Below are positions 1 through 12,600 of a stretch of 64,000 bases of DNA, piece by piece. How positions within the stretch are numbered: position 1 is the first letter of the stretch; the number at the start of each line of letters is the position of its first letter. Made by a program: the position numbers and the translations under genes. The stretch is taken from the NCBI GenBank assembly GCA_905221615.1, contig CAJNDT010006124.1:1215920-1279919 (forward strand), written 5' to 3'. The notes below the pieces were generated by a model. The model was not told the DNA's origin, ran no database searches, and was given only the letters and a program-made list of their open reading frames with translations. The DNA comes from Symbiodinium sp. CCMP2592. Its lineage: Eukaryota > Sar > Dinophyceae > Suessiales > Symbiodiniaceae.

Positions 1-873
1 ATCGCGCAACGAGACCCCGTTCCAGAGGCCGGCCGTGGCCGTCTGGTTGTCGGCTTTGTTGTTGTTTGTTCTGTCTTTTTTGGGTTGAGGAGTTTTGGCT
101 TTAAGGGTTCAACGCTTTTGAGTTTGATGCTGCAGGTTGTAAGGTTTATATAGGGGTTGAGGTTGAAGGATGTAGGGATGTGCAGAGAACAGCGATCCCT
201 TGCTGGGGATCTTTATGAAAATGACAGAAAGGCTAGCAGCAGTAGTAATACTACTAGTATCAATAGTTTACGAAGAAGACTAATACTGATGTTGACACGA
301 TATTAAGACATTACATACGGATACTGATACTAATACGAGTTTGAGTACCAAGCCTAGTGCGAATACTAATGCTATATATAGTCACTAAAAATGACTAACG
401 GCTGGTGGTTCAGAACTACTAATACTAATTCTAACGCTAAGTCTCATGCCCTCTCTAATTGCTGATACTGAATACTAAATACTAACAGTGAAACTATCAC
501 GAATATTAACTAATAGCGAATAGCTAGTAACTAATAACGACCAAGCAATAGCTAATAATGCATATGGCTACCAACGAACAACAAACAACTACATACTAAT
601 AAATTTCACCAGCTACTAGGTACCAGCTACTAACTAACTAATACCTGGAGATACCCTGCGCCACTTATTTCCGGCCTTTTGCAAAGGACGGATAAATCCA
701 GCCTCGCAAAAAATCCAGACGCTTGCAGAACCCGGAAAATCTTATTTCCAATGCTCATGAGAAATCCCTGTGGCCATTGGAAAGCTGCATATTCAATGCC
801 TTTGGGCCTTTGAAATCTGAAGCTTGAATGCCTCTGGGTCCTTGAAATGGGGCTATGGGATAGCTTTAACGCT
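1..873. repeat. CTA/CTAA-rich degenerate satellite, no gene
   Basis: From about 225 to 645 the sequence is dominated by ACTAATA, CTAACTA and CTACTA words without a strict period. It then changes abruptly at about 645 to ordinary sequence containing repeated AAATCCAG-type words. No coding frame with protein-like composition is seen. A similar CTA-rich stretch, in the same strand orientation, lies beyond the other side of the four-gene block at about 13.65-13.85 kb. Confidence 0.6.
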
Positions 874-2735
874 CTATGAATATCGGTCTTTTGCGTCGAA
901 GATTGCCAGATGCGCCGTAATCAAGTATCTTTGCAGCGTCCTCTGCATTAGCAGCTGCGATCCTACCCTCCGGCTCAATCGGGCGATTCGGCCCACCATG
1001 TCTTCATCTAATTGCACCGATGAATGGAGCAAGTTCGGCACCCAGCGACAGGATCGAGAAAGCAGGAACATATCCCTGAACCCATGATGCAGGTAATGGG
1101 ATTTGGGCATCAGCGGATATCGCAAACGATTTTCTCGTAGAGTCCACTCAGCTAAACGGGCGTAGCAGGCGAGAAACCGAAGCCCTGCTCGACCAGCCTT
1201 CCCAGCCTCGTCCGATGTCATCCAATAGCCAGAGTTGTAGCAAACATGAAAACACAGATTGGCAGCAGCCACACCCTCAAGTGCCAACTCGGTGACTTCA
1301 GTCACGGCGTATCGTCGCTGTCGTAAAAAGTGTTCCAGAAAAGCCATGAGCACCCGTGTGTCAGAAAATTTTGACCACGATCCAACAGGGCAGGCTTGGA
1401 GGCCTGACTCCATTCCGAACAACTCCTTATCGATTGCTCCGTGATGCAAGGTGAGCTTCGAGGTTTCACGCCATTTTTTGTAGGCATCGTTCATCTCTTG
1501 CAGTCTCACTTCGAGGTTCTCGTTTGTGTCCATACATTGAAGGATTTCAGCAGCAGTGGATGCCACCATATTCTTCCCCATCCCACCATGAAAGTTGTGC
1601 CAGGCATCAAACATCAACCATTTCGGAAGCGATTGATCGTCAGCTGAGCAGCCAAGCCCTGCGAAAAAGGGTGGCAATTCGGGCCATGGTGGCACGTCCA
1701 GGACTGTATGCGACCACTCGGGATGCATATTGAAATTCTCGAATGGAATAGACGGGGTCCCCGCCATGCAAACCCAACATATTCCATGTCCAGCAACATC
1801 GCCGGCTTTCTTTTCGACTCGAGCATAGCTTCGCTGCAGGTGCCCAACCTTCGCAAGAAAGGGATTGTCGCCAGTCAAACCCACACATGTTGCATGATAC
1901 AGCTTGCCGTTGTAGATGAATCCTTCGGTTTGTAGTCTCTTGTACGAAGCAGAAATTCGAAAGGCTATATCATCCCATACGGGCTCGGCTGTTTTCCCAT
2001 AAATATGTTTTGGCACCGCCACGTGCAAAAATCTTGAGGTCAGGCTCCCGCCCATATTCATCCCCATCCGCTCAGCCCGGGCATCCTCGGAGTGGCTGGA
2101 GTTGAAAGGAGCTGTGCCTTGTCCAGTAGCACCCCTCATAGTCCACAGCAAGATTCCCTTCTTGCGCTTTCCTCTCCCTTCATCCCCGTGCGAATAGAAA
2201 GGAATTGTTCTTGAAAGAGTAAGCTGACCATCTGATGCAGCTTTGAATACCCAATGATCAGGAAAAACCTTTGAAAATCGGCTCCAGAACTCAAGAAGAT
2301 TGGTTAGATCAGGATGAAGCAAATCCAACTTGCCATGCTCGGCGAGAGTACATACCATCTTGAAAGGATCGATCCATGGAATCATGGTGCTGGCCGGACC
2401 AGCCTCGATGGTATCAATCTCAACATCCAGAGTGAGTCCAGCGGTTCTAAGCCTCATGATGCTCGCGATTTGTTTTCACATCCTAAAGATGACCCAAACA
2501 TCAAAATCGGAACCCACTCTTACATGGAATGCTGGAATCTGTTGACTAGCAGCTCTTTGAAGGCATTGTGTTCGGCTCGGTGTTGGCTCCCTCGGGCTAT
2601 ACGGCCAAAGATTGATTTTTTCGAAGTGGGGTTTTCCTCTTCTCGCCTGGACACAGCATCTTCCCAAACGCTTGCACCGGTAGCCTCGGAAACGTTTCTG
2701 TTGGCAAGGTCTGGATTTATTTCGGGAGCATGCAT
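874..2735 (-). CDS. 599-aa large-domain protein, dinoflagellate-type family of unknown function
   Basis: Two exons: 2735-2524 and 2461-874. The 62-nt intron starts GTAAGAG; an acceptor 9 nt further on (AGG context) also keeps frame. The ATG at 2735 follows an in-frame TAA. The protein is dense in conserved-looking residues: GDEGRGKRKK near residue 163, a paired-cysteine ICWVC near 298, WHNFHGGMGKN near 358, and a C-terminal SVQLDEDMVGRIARLSRR near 552. No signal peptide or membrane segment is evident, and the first 70 residues are polar. The His/Asp/Gly-rich motifs suggest an enzyme or nuclease-like fold, but I cannot name one. From memory, similar proteins occur in many copies in dinoflagellate gene sets, as expected for a mobile-element-borne or amplified family. 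It is the last of four co-oriented genes. Confidence 0.75.
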
Positions 2736-3539
2736 ATCTTATTTGGATAGTTGAACTAGGAGAATATCAACTAACTTATATAAGGATTCCTTAAACTGAG
2801 GCTTCAGGTGTCTGGGAGCTTAACTGACAGGGCTGCATATGTTGAGTGCAAAGCTAAGCCTTCGCGAGTTGCTGGGTTTCTGAAAATCCTGGACCCCTAA
2901 GCCCTCTGAACCCGCATAAGATCCCTTAACCCCCTAAGCACCTCCCTAAACCCTCTGGGCCCAGGCCTTGTGAGCAGCATTTACATACACAAATGCCCTA
3001 TAAAACAAATGACTTCTTCCTGGGGTTGCACCAGACCGACTATAGTCGTATAAACCCTACCGACTTTATTGGGATTGCTTCGGGATATCTACATTCTTTT
3101 AAAAAACTACAAACCCAGAACCCGATTCTAAGTATCCCATATCCTGAAGCCACACCCCTTGGCCACATCTTCGGCGTCGGGGAGCTCCTCGCGAAAGAGC
3201 TCTCGCCACCTGAAGGCGCTGCCGAAAATCACCTGGCATGGTAGAGGGTCTTAAGAGTTCAGCTTCAGATTTCAGCTAAGTCTAGCAGTAACAGTGCATC
3301 TTTTTTGAGCTCGTCTGGCAAGCTTCCCCACGGTTATGACACCACAGAAGTGAGAAGTAGCACGCATGCCACCCGTGCACAGCATTGCTCACATGTCCCC
3401 AATATTGTGTGTATGTAATAATATACATGCATGTAACTGTATGTGTATGTATGTGCGTATGTGTGTATGCAATCGCTTATGCACGGGATCTCAGCATGAA
3501 GGCGACAGTTCTCGACAACAGTCACCCAAAACGTGAAAC
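2736..3539. other. Intergenic spacer
   Basis: Separates two minus-strand genes. It contains scattered CCCTAA words (about 2895-2950) and a TATG/TGTG microsatellite at about 3405-3475. Open frames across it have microsatellite or random composition. No promoter or terminator motif can be supported. Confidence 0.5.
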
Positions 3540-6500
3540 CTACTTCTTGGCCCTAGCCTTACCCTTCGCAGCAGCTTTCGCTGCATTCTTTGGGGTCGCA
3601 GCACCCTTCCCGGCAGCCGGAACAATCTTTTTGCTTTTGTCGATGTCCCGGATCTGGGGCCTGAATGTTTTGAGGGGGGCACTAATTGAGTACATACTGT
3701 ATGCCACGGTGCTGGTGATCTTGCTGTGCTGAGTTGGTGACAGAGCCAGGGCCTCTTCGGACGTAGCCTTCGAAACCCTCGGGTGTTGAAGTCTCGCGAC
3801 ATTGAAAAAAAAAATAATTGCAACTCAGGGACTGCGCGCTCGCCTTTTTGATGGCCTCCTTCACCGCATTCCTCGCTCATGAGCTATCCACAACTTTAAA
3901 ACGTTGGTTTGGGCCCCAATGCGAACAAGCTGCTTCATATTTGGCTTCGGGGAGGAAGTGATGGATTTCTGCTGGGCCAGAAGATTGGCCAATACATCGT
4001 AAGATGTCTCCATAGACTCAGCCGAGGTTTCCAGCTGTTTGGCATACCTGTTCCGGGTGGCGAAAGAGAAAAAGTACCAGTAGGAAAGACTCGTCTACGG
4101 GCTACCGAAGGCCTGTCGTGGGCTGGCGTTGGGTCGGGATTGTACGGTTTTCGCAACTTGGCGACGCTGTCGTGCAACTTTGCGATGCGGGCCAGCAAAT
4201 CACTCATCCCTTTCTCGATTGTGTCGGTGACGTCCTAAGCTTGGGTCAGTACAAGAGGTAATTATGTGGGCTCGTAGCATCCTAGCACTGATTCGAGTTT
4301 GACGATGCAACCCTATATATCACAACTAGTTAAGGAAAAGCATAATAATATATGAAGTTGATGATCCTCCTCGGTGATGCGCTTGGCTTTCTCATTCTCC
4401 CGATTGGCGTCCGGCTGATCATTGTCCCAGCCGTCCAAATTGCCAGCATCTGGCAATGCCTTATCAGCCTCTTCAGGAACCTCGGTGCCTGTCCCACTGG
4501 TTTCGTTCCTGGTAACCACCCTCGTGGAGTCTGTGACTTTGCCTGTCCAAGAACTCTCCACCCAATGCTGAAGCTTCTTCGGGTTGTACTTGTATTTCCT
4601 GGCGTAGAACTTTCAGCGAGGTATTTTCAAGATAGGACCCGGGATTATACATGGTATACAACGTGCCTCCTCAGGTCTGGCTTGTCCTTCGTGTATTCCA
4701 CGACATCCTTGATGTCGGCCCTTACTTTGTTTTGGGATTCTGGGGTGGGTCCTATGAACTCAAGTGACACTGTGGTTTCGAAACATTATAAGGCTTGAAC
4801 GGACTCATCTTCAGGACACTGTTCATTGCGCTTTCCGTGTACCATCCAGCCAGGATCTCTCTCGTTTTGGACTTCTCGCGTTCCACAAACTTCGTGACTT
4901 GGTTGCGGAAACTTCCCTCGGCTGCTCGAAATGTATTTTTAGGGAAATGTGCACCACTTGCATTGGGGAAAGTTTATTATGGAAACTGATTGGTTCCAAG
5001 CGTCCTTTTGGAAGTGTGCCGCGAGGAGCATCTCTGTGAGTGCATCACGGTTGTCGGAATCTTTATACAAAGTAACAGCCGATGGCCCTCCCAAAGCTTT
5101 CTTCTTTTTCCCGTCCGTACAGGCTCGCCGCACCCGCTGAGCGATGGCACTCTCCGAAAGCACCTTAAAGTACACTACATGGGATCTATATAAAAAACAT
5201 GACAAAGATATTTGTCCTAAAGATCAGCCAGAGGGCTTTGCCAGTTTTGGGGTCATGGATCACTCCCCACCTGCCACTGTTCGTGACCTCGTATACCTTG
5301 ACTCCTCTCCCCTCATCATCTGACTCCTCAGAAGCCTCCTCAGAATTCTGCTCATGATCCGGCGGGGGGGACCTGGGACGGGCACGTGCTCGCAAAGGTG
5401 CAGCCACTGGGCGAGCTGCTTGGGAACCCTCCTCCTGAAAGGCGTTCTGCCTCTGCATGTTTTTGCGACACGATGGTTTGGGGGCTTCGCTTGATGGCCT
5501 GACGGCACTTGGGGCTTGGCTGGTGGCTAAGCTGCGGGATCGGCTAGCATCCTCAATCATTGCTTGCGATGGGGCTTGGCTTGGGGCTCGGCTCGGACGT
5601 CGCCTCTGTGTGCTAGTGGGGCGCACAGAGTTGGGGGGCTCAGAGTGGGGTGTCGGGGTTGCAGGAATCACTGGCTCAAGCTTGGTATTGGCCTTAGCAG
5701 CCCTCTTGGCTTGCAGCTTCGCAAGCTGCTCTTCCAAAAGCTCTTGTTCCCGCCTGAGCTCCGAATCTGAATCCTCTGTGTCCGGGGCTGGGCTGGGAGG
5801 TTGCTTACATGCTCGCGGCTTTTTGCTGCTGCCTCTTCTCTCCTGACAAAAGGAATATTGCCGTTCAACATAACCACAGGCACATTTTAGATGTGAGCAC
5901 AGTTTGACTTGGGTGTGTACATAGCCAAATGGAATAGTTAGATAGCCCGACAAAGACACAACGTGTAGATGTGTACATATGTGCTTTTGGGTGTCTCTTT
6001 ATCCTTCTCTTTCTGTCTTTCTCTCTATCTCTTGCTCTCAACCTACATCAGTTCTATTTCGATTCATGATGTATCGAAATAGAACTGACATCCATCCATG
6101 CAGGCACACATACCCTTAAGACGTGCACGTTCACAAAAGGCTCATGCAGACACTCATTGATATGGATAGAGAACTACAAATCCTGAAACCACGAAGTGCT
6201 AATCATTCCGATAAACGGAATACGAACCGGGCCTTGGAAGTTGACTTCGGTGATCCGTGCTTGCGCTTCGTCGGCTTTTGGGGGCTACCAGGGGTTTCGG
6301 ATGGGTTTGTGAGACTGAGGGATTCAGCAAGGGCTTGCCCTTTGGATGAAGCAGCCGGTGACGTGAAGCTGCCCTTGTCATTTGCTGCTGAATCAAAGCT
6401 TCCCTGCAATCTTCGCCGCACAAACCGATCATCAGTTTGGGCATGGCCCGCCATTCCAATGACATCCTGACAAGCAGCTTACTATCGAGCTAGAGAAACA

Positions 6501-6861
6501 CCCAGAGAACCCCACAAAACCAACAGCATCACTATCCTCGGAAGCGTGGCCGGCAGGTGGCTTCGGATCGTCGGCCCTTGCAGGCCCGTCTGGTGACTCA
6601 AGTCCGGCCATTTCATTCTCCAGGTCCTGTAGGAAAGTTTAAGAGGGGTCTTGGTTTATTTATATTGTTGTGATTTAGTATAAGTCTGTATCACTTACAA
6701 CAGCATTGTACGGGTCGAAATCTTCTTGGGTCCTTCAGTTGGTTCTGTAGGGTCTCGTCCGGCAACTCAGACTTGCACTTCACAAGATGTGCCATCCCTA
6801 CACCCAGCTCGCTGCAACTCCACTGCCTGGAGTGAAGTTGCTTCGGCTGAGACTTCCCCAT
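3540..6861 (-). CDS. 726-aa multi-exon protein with basic/acidic linkers and a helical core
   Basis: Thirteen exons close in phase: 6861-6779, 6732-6699, 6626-6516, 6466-6233, 5842-5204, 5163-4987, 4916-4805, 4751-4663, 4609-4367, 4234-4155, 4047-3931, 3871-3838, 3767-3540. Donors are GT, GC and GA; most acceptors are AG|G. Residues 155-367 are low complexity with a charged heptad stretch (ELRREQELLEEQLAKLQ) and S/P/R-rich and acidic segments. They lead through 'GKALWLIFR' into a compact region at 368-493 (VLSESAIAQRVRRAC, RNQVTKFVEREK, KVRADIKDVVEYTKDK). Residues 575-640 are coiled-coil-like (LLARIAKLHDSVAKL). The C-terminus is an Ala/Lys tail. The long positive tail and acidic linkers suggest a nuclear protein. 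The first exons and the 40-nt intron at 5203-5164 are the least certain parts. From memory, the 368-493 region recurs in dinoflagellate proteins of unknown function. Confidence 0.65.
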
Positions 6862-7902
6862 TTGCTGGAGTCCTAGGAATATATACAGGTTTCCTAACAG
6901 CAGCCTCGAGAGAAGTATGCAATTGTACATAGTCAGAGATAAGGGTAACTTTGACTAGTGCCAGGCCACCCCAAATGAGCCCATGGAGTCCCTAAGTCAC
7001 AACCACGATCTCCCTTAAAAGCTCCGCGGTGTCCCGCGGAAAAAAAGTGTCCGCGTTTGCTTTTTGATTGCGTTTTTATTGGGATTCCATATTGGGTTTT
7101 TTTGCTTTTTTATTGCGTTTTTTTGGGTTTTGATTGGTTTCTGTTTGCTTTTCGGTTTTTGGGAATCACGATAAATCCCAATAAATATCAACATTTTTAT
7201 CAACATTCAGGGTCCCTATCTAGTGCGGTTTCCAGGAACTATTTTTTGGGGTACATCTGGTTTCCTTAGGGATATAAAAACCGCGGAATAGTTTCACCAA
7301 AACCGCGGCCAAACCCCAATGAGAATTATAAAGTTGTTCCCGCAGTCCGAACCAGAAGCCTGGATTCCAGGTATCCCCGCGGGCCGTTCCCGCGGCCCGT
7401 CCCCGCGGCCCGTCCCCGCGGCCCGTCCCGCGTCCCGTCCCCGCGCTCCTGTGGGCCTTGTTTTTAGGTTTTGCGGGAATCCCGCAACTATGGTCAGAGA
7501 TTATTATCGCCCTGGGAATGCTGACTGGGGTCCTAGTAGGGTTGAACGAGCATCAGAGAATGAAACCCGACAGATTAAAACACACTAATACCATCTCACT
7601 TTGTGGCGGGGACCAGGAACAAGAAGGGGTTCAATGGGTTTGCACTCACATCACTCTTTGTCACTTGAGATCACAGCCGGTGCTTGCCATAGCAGCTATG
7701 CCATGCCAGCAATTGTGCAATCTTGCAGAGCACTAGCAATCACTAGTAAGAATCATCCAGGCACCTTCTTCAACACTAGGATCATGTAATGCCAGCTGCA
7801 TATAAGGCTTAAGGCAAGGACGATTCTTCCAGTTGCATGTACGAATTACTGCAGCCGTGCACTTTGTAGCTAGCACTACAAAGCAGCCATTCTGTCCACA
7901 CA
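6862..7902. other. Intergenic spacer with T-rich tract and GC-rich minisatellite
   Basis: About 7040-7170 is a TTTTTGG/TTTTGCT-rich stretch containing several degenerate copies of a short unit. About 7376-7445 is a minisatellite of a CCCGCGGCC-type unit, roughly 13 bp and about five copies. No convincing exon was found between these and the end of the upstream gene. Confidence 0.5.
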
Positions 7903-9466
7903 TCAGACCGTGGAGGGCAACAAGGGACGAACCCAATCCGGAAGCATCAAATTTGTATTGCCCCGGAGATACACCAAAACCTCACCCATGGAAGCTTCTT
8001 CCCAAATGTCACCCAAGCCCTCGTGGCACTTCATATCCATCAGCTGCTCGCGAAGGCCCAGCAGTCTGCGGGGCTCGGGTTTGCCGCTTGCCTGGGCCTT
8101 GAACCTGTGCTTCAGGGTCACGATCTTCATCCCAAAGCGTAGAGGATATCGCCTGAGCAAGGGAGTTTGATTGGGTTGTAGGGTAATATAGGTTTTGGGG
8201 ACACGGGGACTTGACGGGAATGGTGTTGTCTCAGCACATAAGACCCGGGCTCGGTTCCTTTGAGTTGCTTCGTGCCACAATATCTACGTCTCCCGTCGGC
8301 ACCACGATACCGTTTGGTAGTCTTCCCCTGCAAGCTTCGACGAACTCGTTGCCAAGAGAATAAGCGACCCTTATCGAAGGCTGCGATAGCTGAGGAGTTG
8401 GATATAACTGTCGACGGCTTTGCCGTCGGTGAGTCGAAATGTGCCATCCAGAAATTCGTCCGGAAAACCTTAGCATTTCGAAGTTCTTACATAAATAACA
8501 AGTATGCAACTTCATCTGCAACATCTATACGATGACTCCGATCATACATAGGAAGTGACACTGATCTGGCGGCAGAGCCAACGAACCCGGGGGTGATGCA
8601 GCATCCATGATGTTCGCGGTTGCTCCAGGACGAACACTCCGCCGATGCTAACACAGAGGAGCATGAGTAGCACACTCCTGCCCAGATGGATACACGTGCA
8701 AGGATGTTTGAGCGAGTAGGGTAATACACTAGTCACAAACAGCACTGAAATTACCCCGCCTAGCCACCAAGCAGTTGGATTCCATGACGCTTCGTTTGGA
8801 CACGTCACCCATCGGCAATAAGAAAGATCGCCTGCTGGTGCCCATGTTCACAGTGCTGCTGCTACTGCACTTCACACCGAACCAAGCGATACAATCATCT
8901 TCCACACACTGGAGCATCGTGATCGTAGCAAGCCTGGGATGGTTTGTGTTTGGAGTTCGTGGTGTGATCTTCTCACTGTCATCATGCACGGACAAGTATT
9001 GGTTGCAACCGTGGTGCCCCATTCCAGCCGGAGTCAGTAGATCCAAGTAGTTCTGTTTATCCGGGGGTCCAGCATAATGTAGGATATCCAGAGGGCAGCC
9101 CAGCAACCCCGAGGATGTCATGCATGCAGTTGCCATACCAGATCCACTGAATAACTCCACCCATTGGAAAACCTTACTTGTACCACGAACTTAGAAAACG
9201 ACAGACGACAGCACAGCAGTTTGACATGCAGCAGACTAGCCGAGAGTCGCGGTCCAAGTGAGGCCCAACATTCTGCGACCAAAAGAGCAGCAGTATACAT
9301 AGTATGAAGACCTCGAAGCAATCATTCCCAACCCTGTGCAAACATATCCAATTGGCCCAAACCCAAACTACAATCGATCTTCCTGCTGGCTTGAGGCATT
9401 GGGGGCATCAAGCACCCGAAGCCGGGCGACGAGCGAGGCCATGGATTCCGAAGTCCACGGTTTCAT
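7903..9466 (-). CDS. 335-aa methyltransferase-like protein (motif order resembling C5 cytosine methyltransferases), function unproven
   Basis: Six exons close in phase: 9466-9380, 9172-9018, 8933-8760, 8677-8560, 8468-8245, 8152-7903. Introns are 82-207 nt with GA, GC, GC, GT and GT donors, and every acceptor is AG|G. Exon 2 has ELFSGSGMATAC (about residues 35-46), like the AdoMet-binding motif I of C5 methyltransferases. Exon 3 has FGVKCSSSS (about 99-107), at the place of the catalytic Cys motif. Exon 4 has FVLEQP (about 154-159), at the place of the ENV motif. The rest (FWMAHF, KTTKRYRGADGRRRYCG, YLRGN) matches no classical target-recognition region I know. The ATG exon (MKPWTSESM) is chosen because it is open, in phase and protein-like. 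The methyltransferase reading is inference from motif order only: the ProCys and Glu-Asn signatures are altered, so it may be inactive or a different fold. Confidence 0.7.
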
Positions 9467-9673
9467 GGTACCCCAGAGGACAATAAGAAACTATATAGAT
9501 CGAGGGCCCGATAACTATTGAAATTTTAAGCTACACATGACTAATAGGCGGGGCCCGGAGATAGGTTGCACAGCTTCCAAAAACACTGCGGGTGGCAAGA
9601 GTACAGGTGCCAACTGTAGAACATCTCAGACAGCTCCATCTTCTAACTTTGATCAAGCATGCCCCAAACAAGG

Positions 9674-12600
9674 CTAGCCGGCCTCGAATCTCCTTGATCT
9701 TCTGCTTGCGGATGATGCCTTGCTGCTGTCGAACAGCACGTTGAAGACTGACTGACCTGCGTAGGGAGACTATGTGGTCAACAGTCCCCATAACTACTTG
9801 CATTATTAGATTTGTGGTGAATTCTTCGCTTAATGCGATACAAAGGGCTACAAAGGGCTTCATAGGGTTTGATAATTATATACATTTCGAACATAGTATC
9901 GATCAAACTCGTCCTCCAGTTGAATGTGCTTCTGCTTCAAGCCGCCGAATCGTGCTACTTGTTATAACAATATATTCCTTTTCGAAACCATGAACCCCGA
10001 TTGCTTTAAATCACAAATAGCCCATGCGGGCTCTAAACACTTGAAAGGGCTTGGCATGGGTGGGGCCACGTGCTTTGCAGGTGGCGACGATCTCGCAGCG
10101 AGCAACCTTTTTGAGGACCGCCAGGCTCAGAGGGCGCTCAAGCTTCTGATGAACAGATTCAGCGGCAAGCAGCCTCACTCCCGAAACTCAAGTAACCTCT
10201 TAAGTGCTTTGTAATTCTTTTAAAGCCCATATGGATAACGACAATTAATTGCACATAGGAGTGAGGGTGTCCAGATTTCGGCTTTATGTCCGGGCAGCAT
10301 CCAAAAGACGCTGCTTGCAAGCTTCGAATTTCTCCAGCGCTTCCTCGTCATCCAAGACGTGAAGATCCAGGGCCTTAGCTACCCCTGAACCCTAACGGTA
10401 ACCCAAATAACAGAATCGTCGAAGGCAACAGAGGATCCCAGAGGCCTGGGTTTTTTGACAAAGGCACAAGCTGCTTCATGGGAATCCACATGGACTGCAT
10501 ATCAAGTTTCGCTCCACCGATGTAGGCAGCCTTAGCCAACTATTATTTTGGTTAGGATTGACTAAACTTGGTAACTCAACAAGAAAGCAGGCAATCAGCC
10601 ATAACAGTATGTGCCCAGCTGCTTGGGTTCCACCTGAATCCAGCAATCCGAATGCAGGCCTAGTCCAATATGCCATTAGCTTGTGCCGGGATCTCTCCGA
10701 ACGGTTGTACTCGTGAACGAACGCTTTGATCTCCAACTCCTCCTATAGCAGGTAGCACAACAAGCCACAAGCGAGCCAAGAGACACAAGGAAAACATTGC
10801 TCAATACTCCCCGCTCCTCAGTCCGGGTTCCTGGAGGCTTGTTTTTCTTCTTCTTCGGGGTCGCTTTCTTCTTGGGGTTCTTCGGGGTGGCTTTCTTCTC
10901 CGGGGTGGCCGTCTTTTTCGGCCGAGGGGTCATTCTGACTGTGATCTTAAGGCCTGGGTTTCGCTTTGGGGTTGCGGGCTCATCCTCATCCTCAGCGGCC
11001 TCCTCATGTTCGGGCGGGGTCCTCAGGGCTGCTGCTGCTGCTGCTGGCCTTTTCATTCTCCCCCCTCTGCCTCTGCCCCGGCCCCGGCCCCGTCCTCGCG
11101 GTTTCTCCTTGGGGGCCTCATTTTCCTCTTCCTCTTCCTGCTGGGCCCCCGCCTCCGGTCCAGCATCTTTTTTGCGAGCCTTGCCCTTCGCTTGGGCAGC
11201 CTCCTTTCTCGTCTGGTTCAGGGCCAACTGCTCCGCTCGTAAGACAACCTTAATAAACAAAATCAGCAGGTAGATCAACATCCAATCCCCCACGACCCTT
11301 CTAAAGCCCGAAAGCAGGAGCTGGCTCATCATCGCCGGTGACCTGTGTGTCCTCCTGGTCTATGTCAGAGCCTGTAGGGATAGTTTATATTTCGGGTTTG
11401 GTGTGACATATAGGGTTACAGATATTATCTCGGCCATGCTTCTTATGTATGTATGTATGTATGTATGTATGTATGTATGTATGTATGTATGTATGTATGA
11501 TTATGTATGTATGTAATTAAGTATGTAAGTATGTCCGTCCGTATGTTCATATTTACATAGACATGTATGTACATACACATGTAAAGGTGTATTTAGGTGT
11601 ATATAGATCATGCATGTATGCATGCCTGCCTTTGGGTATGTATGGCTGATTCATATACCACCCAATATAAACAAATATATATATATATATACACATACAC
11701 ATAACTGTTGCCCTTTCAAATTTTACTAAGTCCCTCTACGTATTTTTACTGAGTGTGATGGGTGTGCGTATTTGGGACGAGCCTCTATCAATGGTGTCGC
11801 GGGCAGCGACCTTCTCCGCCCGCTGTCGAGCGTGTCTCTCCGCAATCCTGGGATATCAGATGGATGCTCAGGATATTCGAAATATTGCAAGAAGTGGTGG
11901 ACAAGCATCATGAGCTTCAACCGCTCGATGTCGGCTGACAGCTGGGCACGTTTTCCGATCTTTGCCAAAGTAGTATCGGAGGGGCCACCCGTGATTACAC
12001 AGTCATCTTCATCATCATCTGCTTCGAAGTGATGGGTTTTGCGCTTGGGGAGTGTCTTGGCAGCGGTGTGGGTGGGCGGCTTGGGGCGGCTTTCCTCAGG
12101 CTCATTCTCAGCATGGTGGTCGCTTGCATTCACCAACTCGGGATAGCCAGCCTGGGAAGGAGTCAAGCAATCCTCGAATGCACCAAATCCTCAAAATCCA
12201 ACTTGACCCACAAAATCCCGCCTTGTCGCCGAAAGCGGCGACCACCCGACGATAGTCTGCATCCTGAGATATGAGAAAGGTCAGATGGATCAGCCCTTAG
12301 CTAGAGCAAGTAGGGAGGGAACCAACAAAAACGCAAGTCTCTCTATTTAGCTGAGGTTCGCGAGCAACCCTCTCAGACTGGAACTGTTTTTTCACCATTG
12401 ACAGAAGACTCTTAAGGTTCTTGGCATCAGAGATGCAAAGCGATTGCACATGCTCGGGCACCACAAAGTCGGCCGGCATTTTCGGAAAGCGTCCTTTTAC
12501 CGCCCTTTTGTGAGAAGCTTCGTACAACTTCAACCATATGGCCTCTAACTCCGAAGCGATCATTTCCATGCTCGGGATCTTCAAAGATTTAGCTGCTTTC

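Noticed and set aside
5457-5846. Plus-strand 129-aa Leu/Gly-rich frame
   Set aside because: Antisense of the 639-nt coding exon of the 726-aa gene, whose exon phases close on the minus strand.
10797-11273. Plus-strand 158-aa frame rich in Phe, Ser and Pro
   Set aside because: Reverse reading of the Lys/Gly-Arg-rich minus-strand exon of the 603-aa gene.
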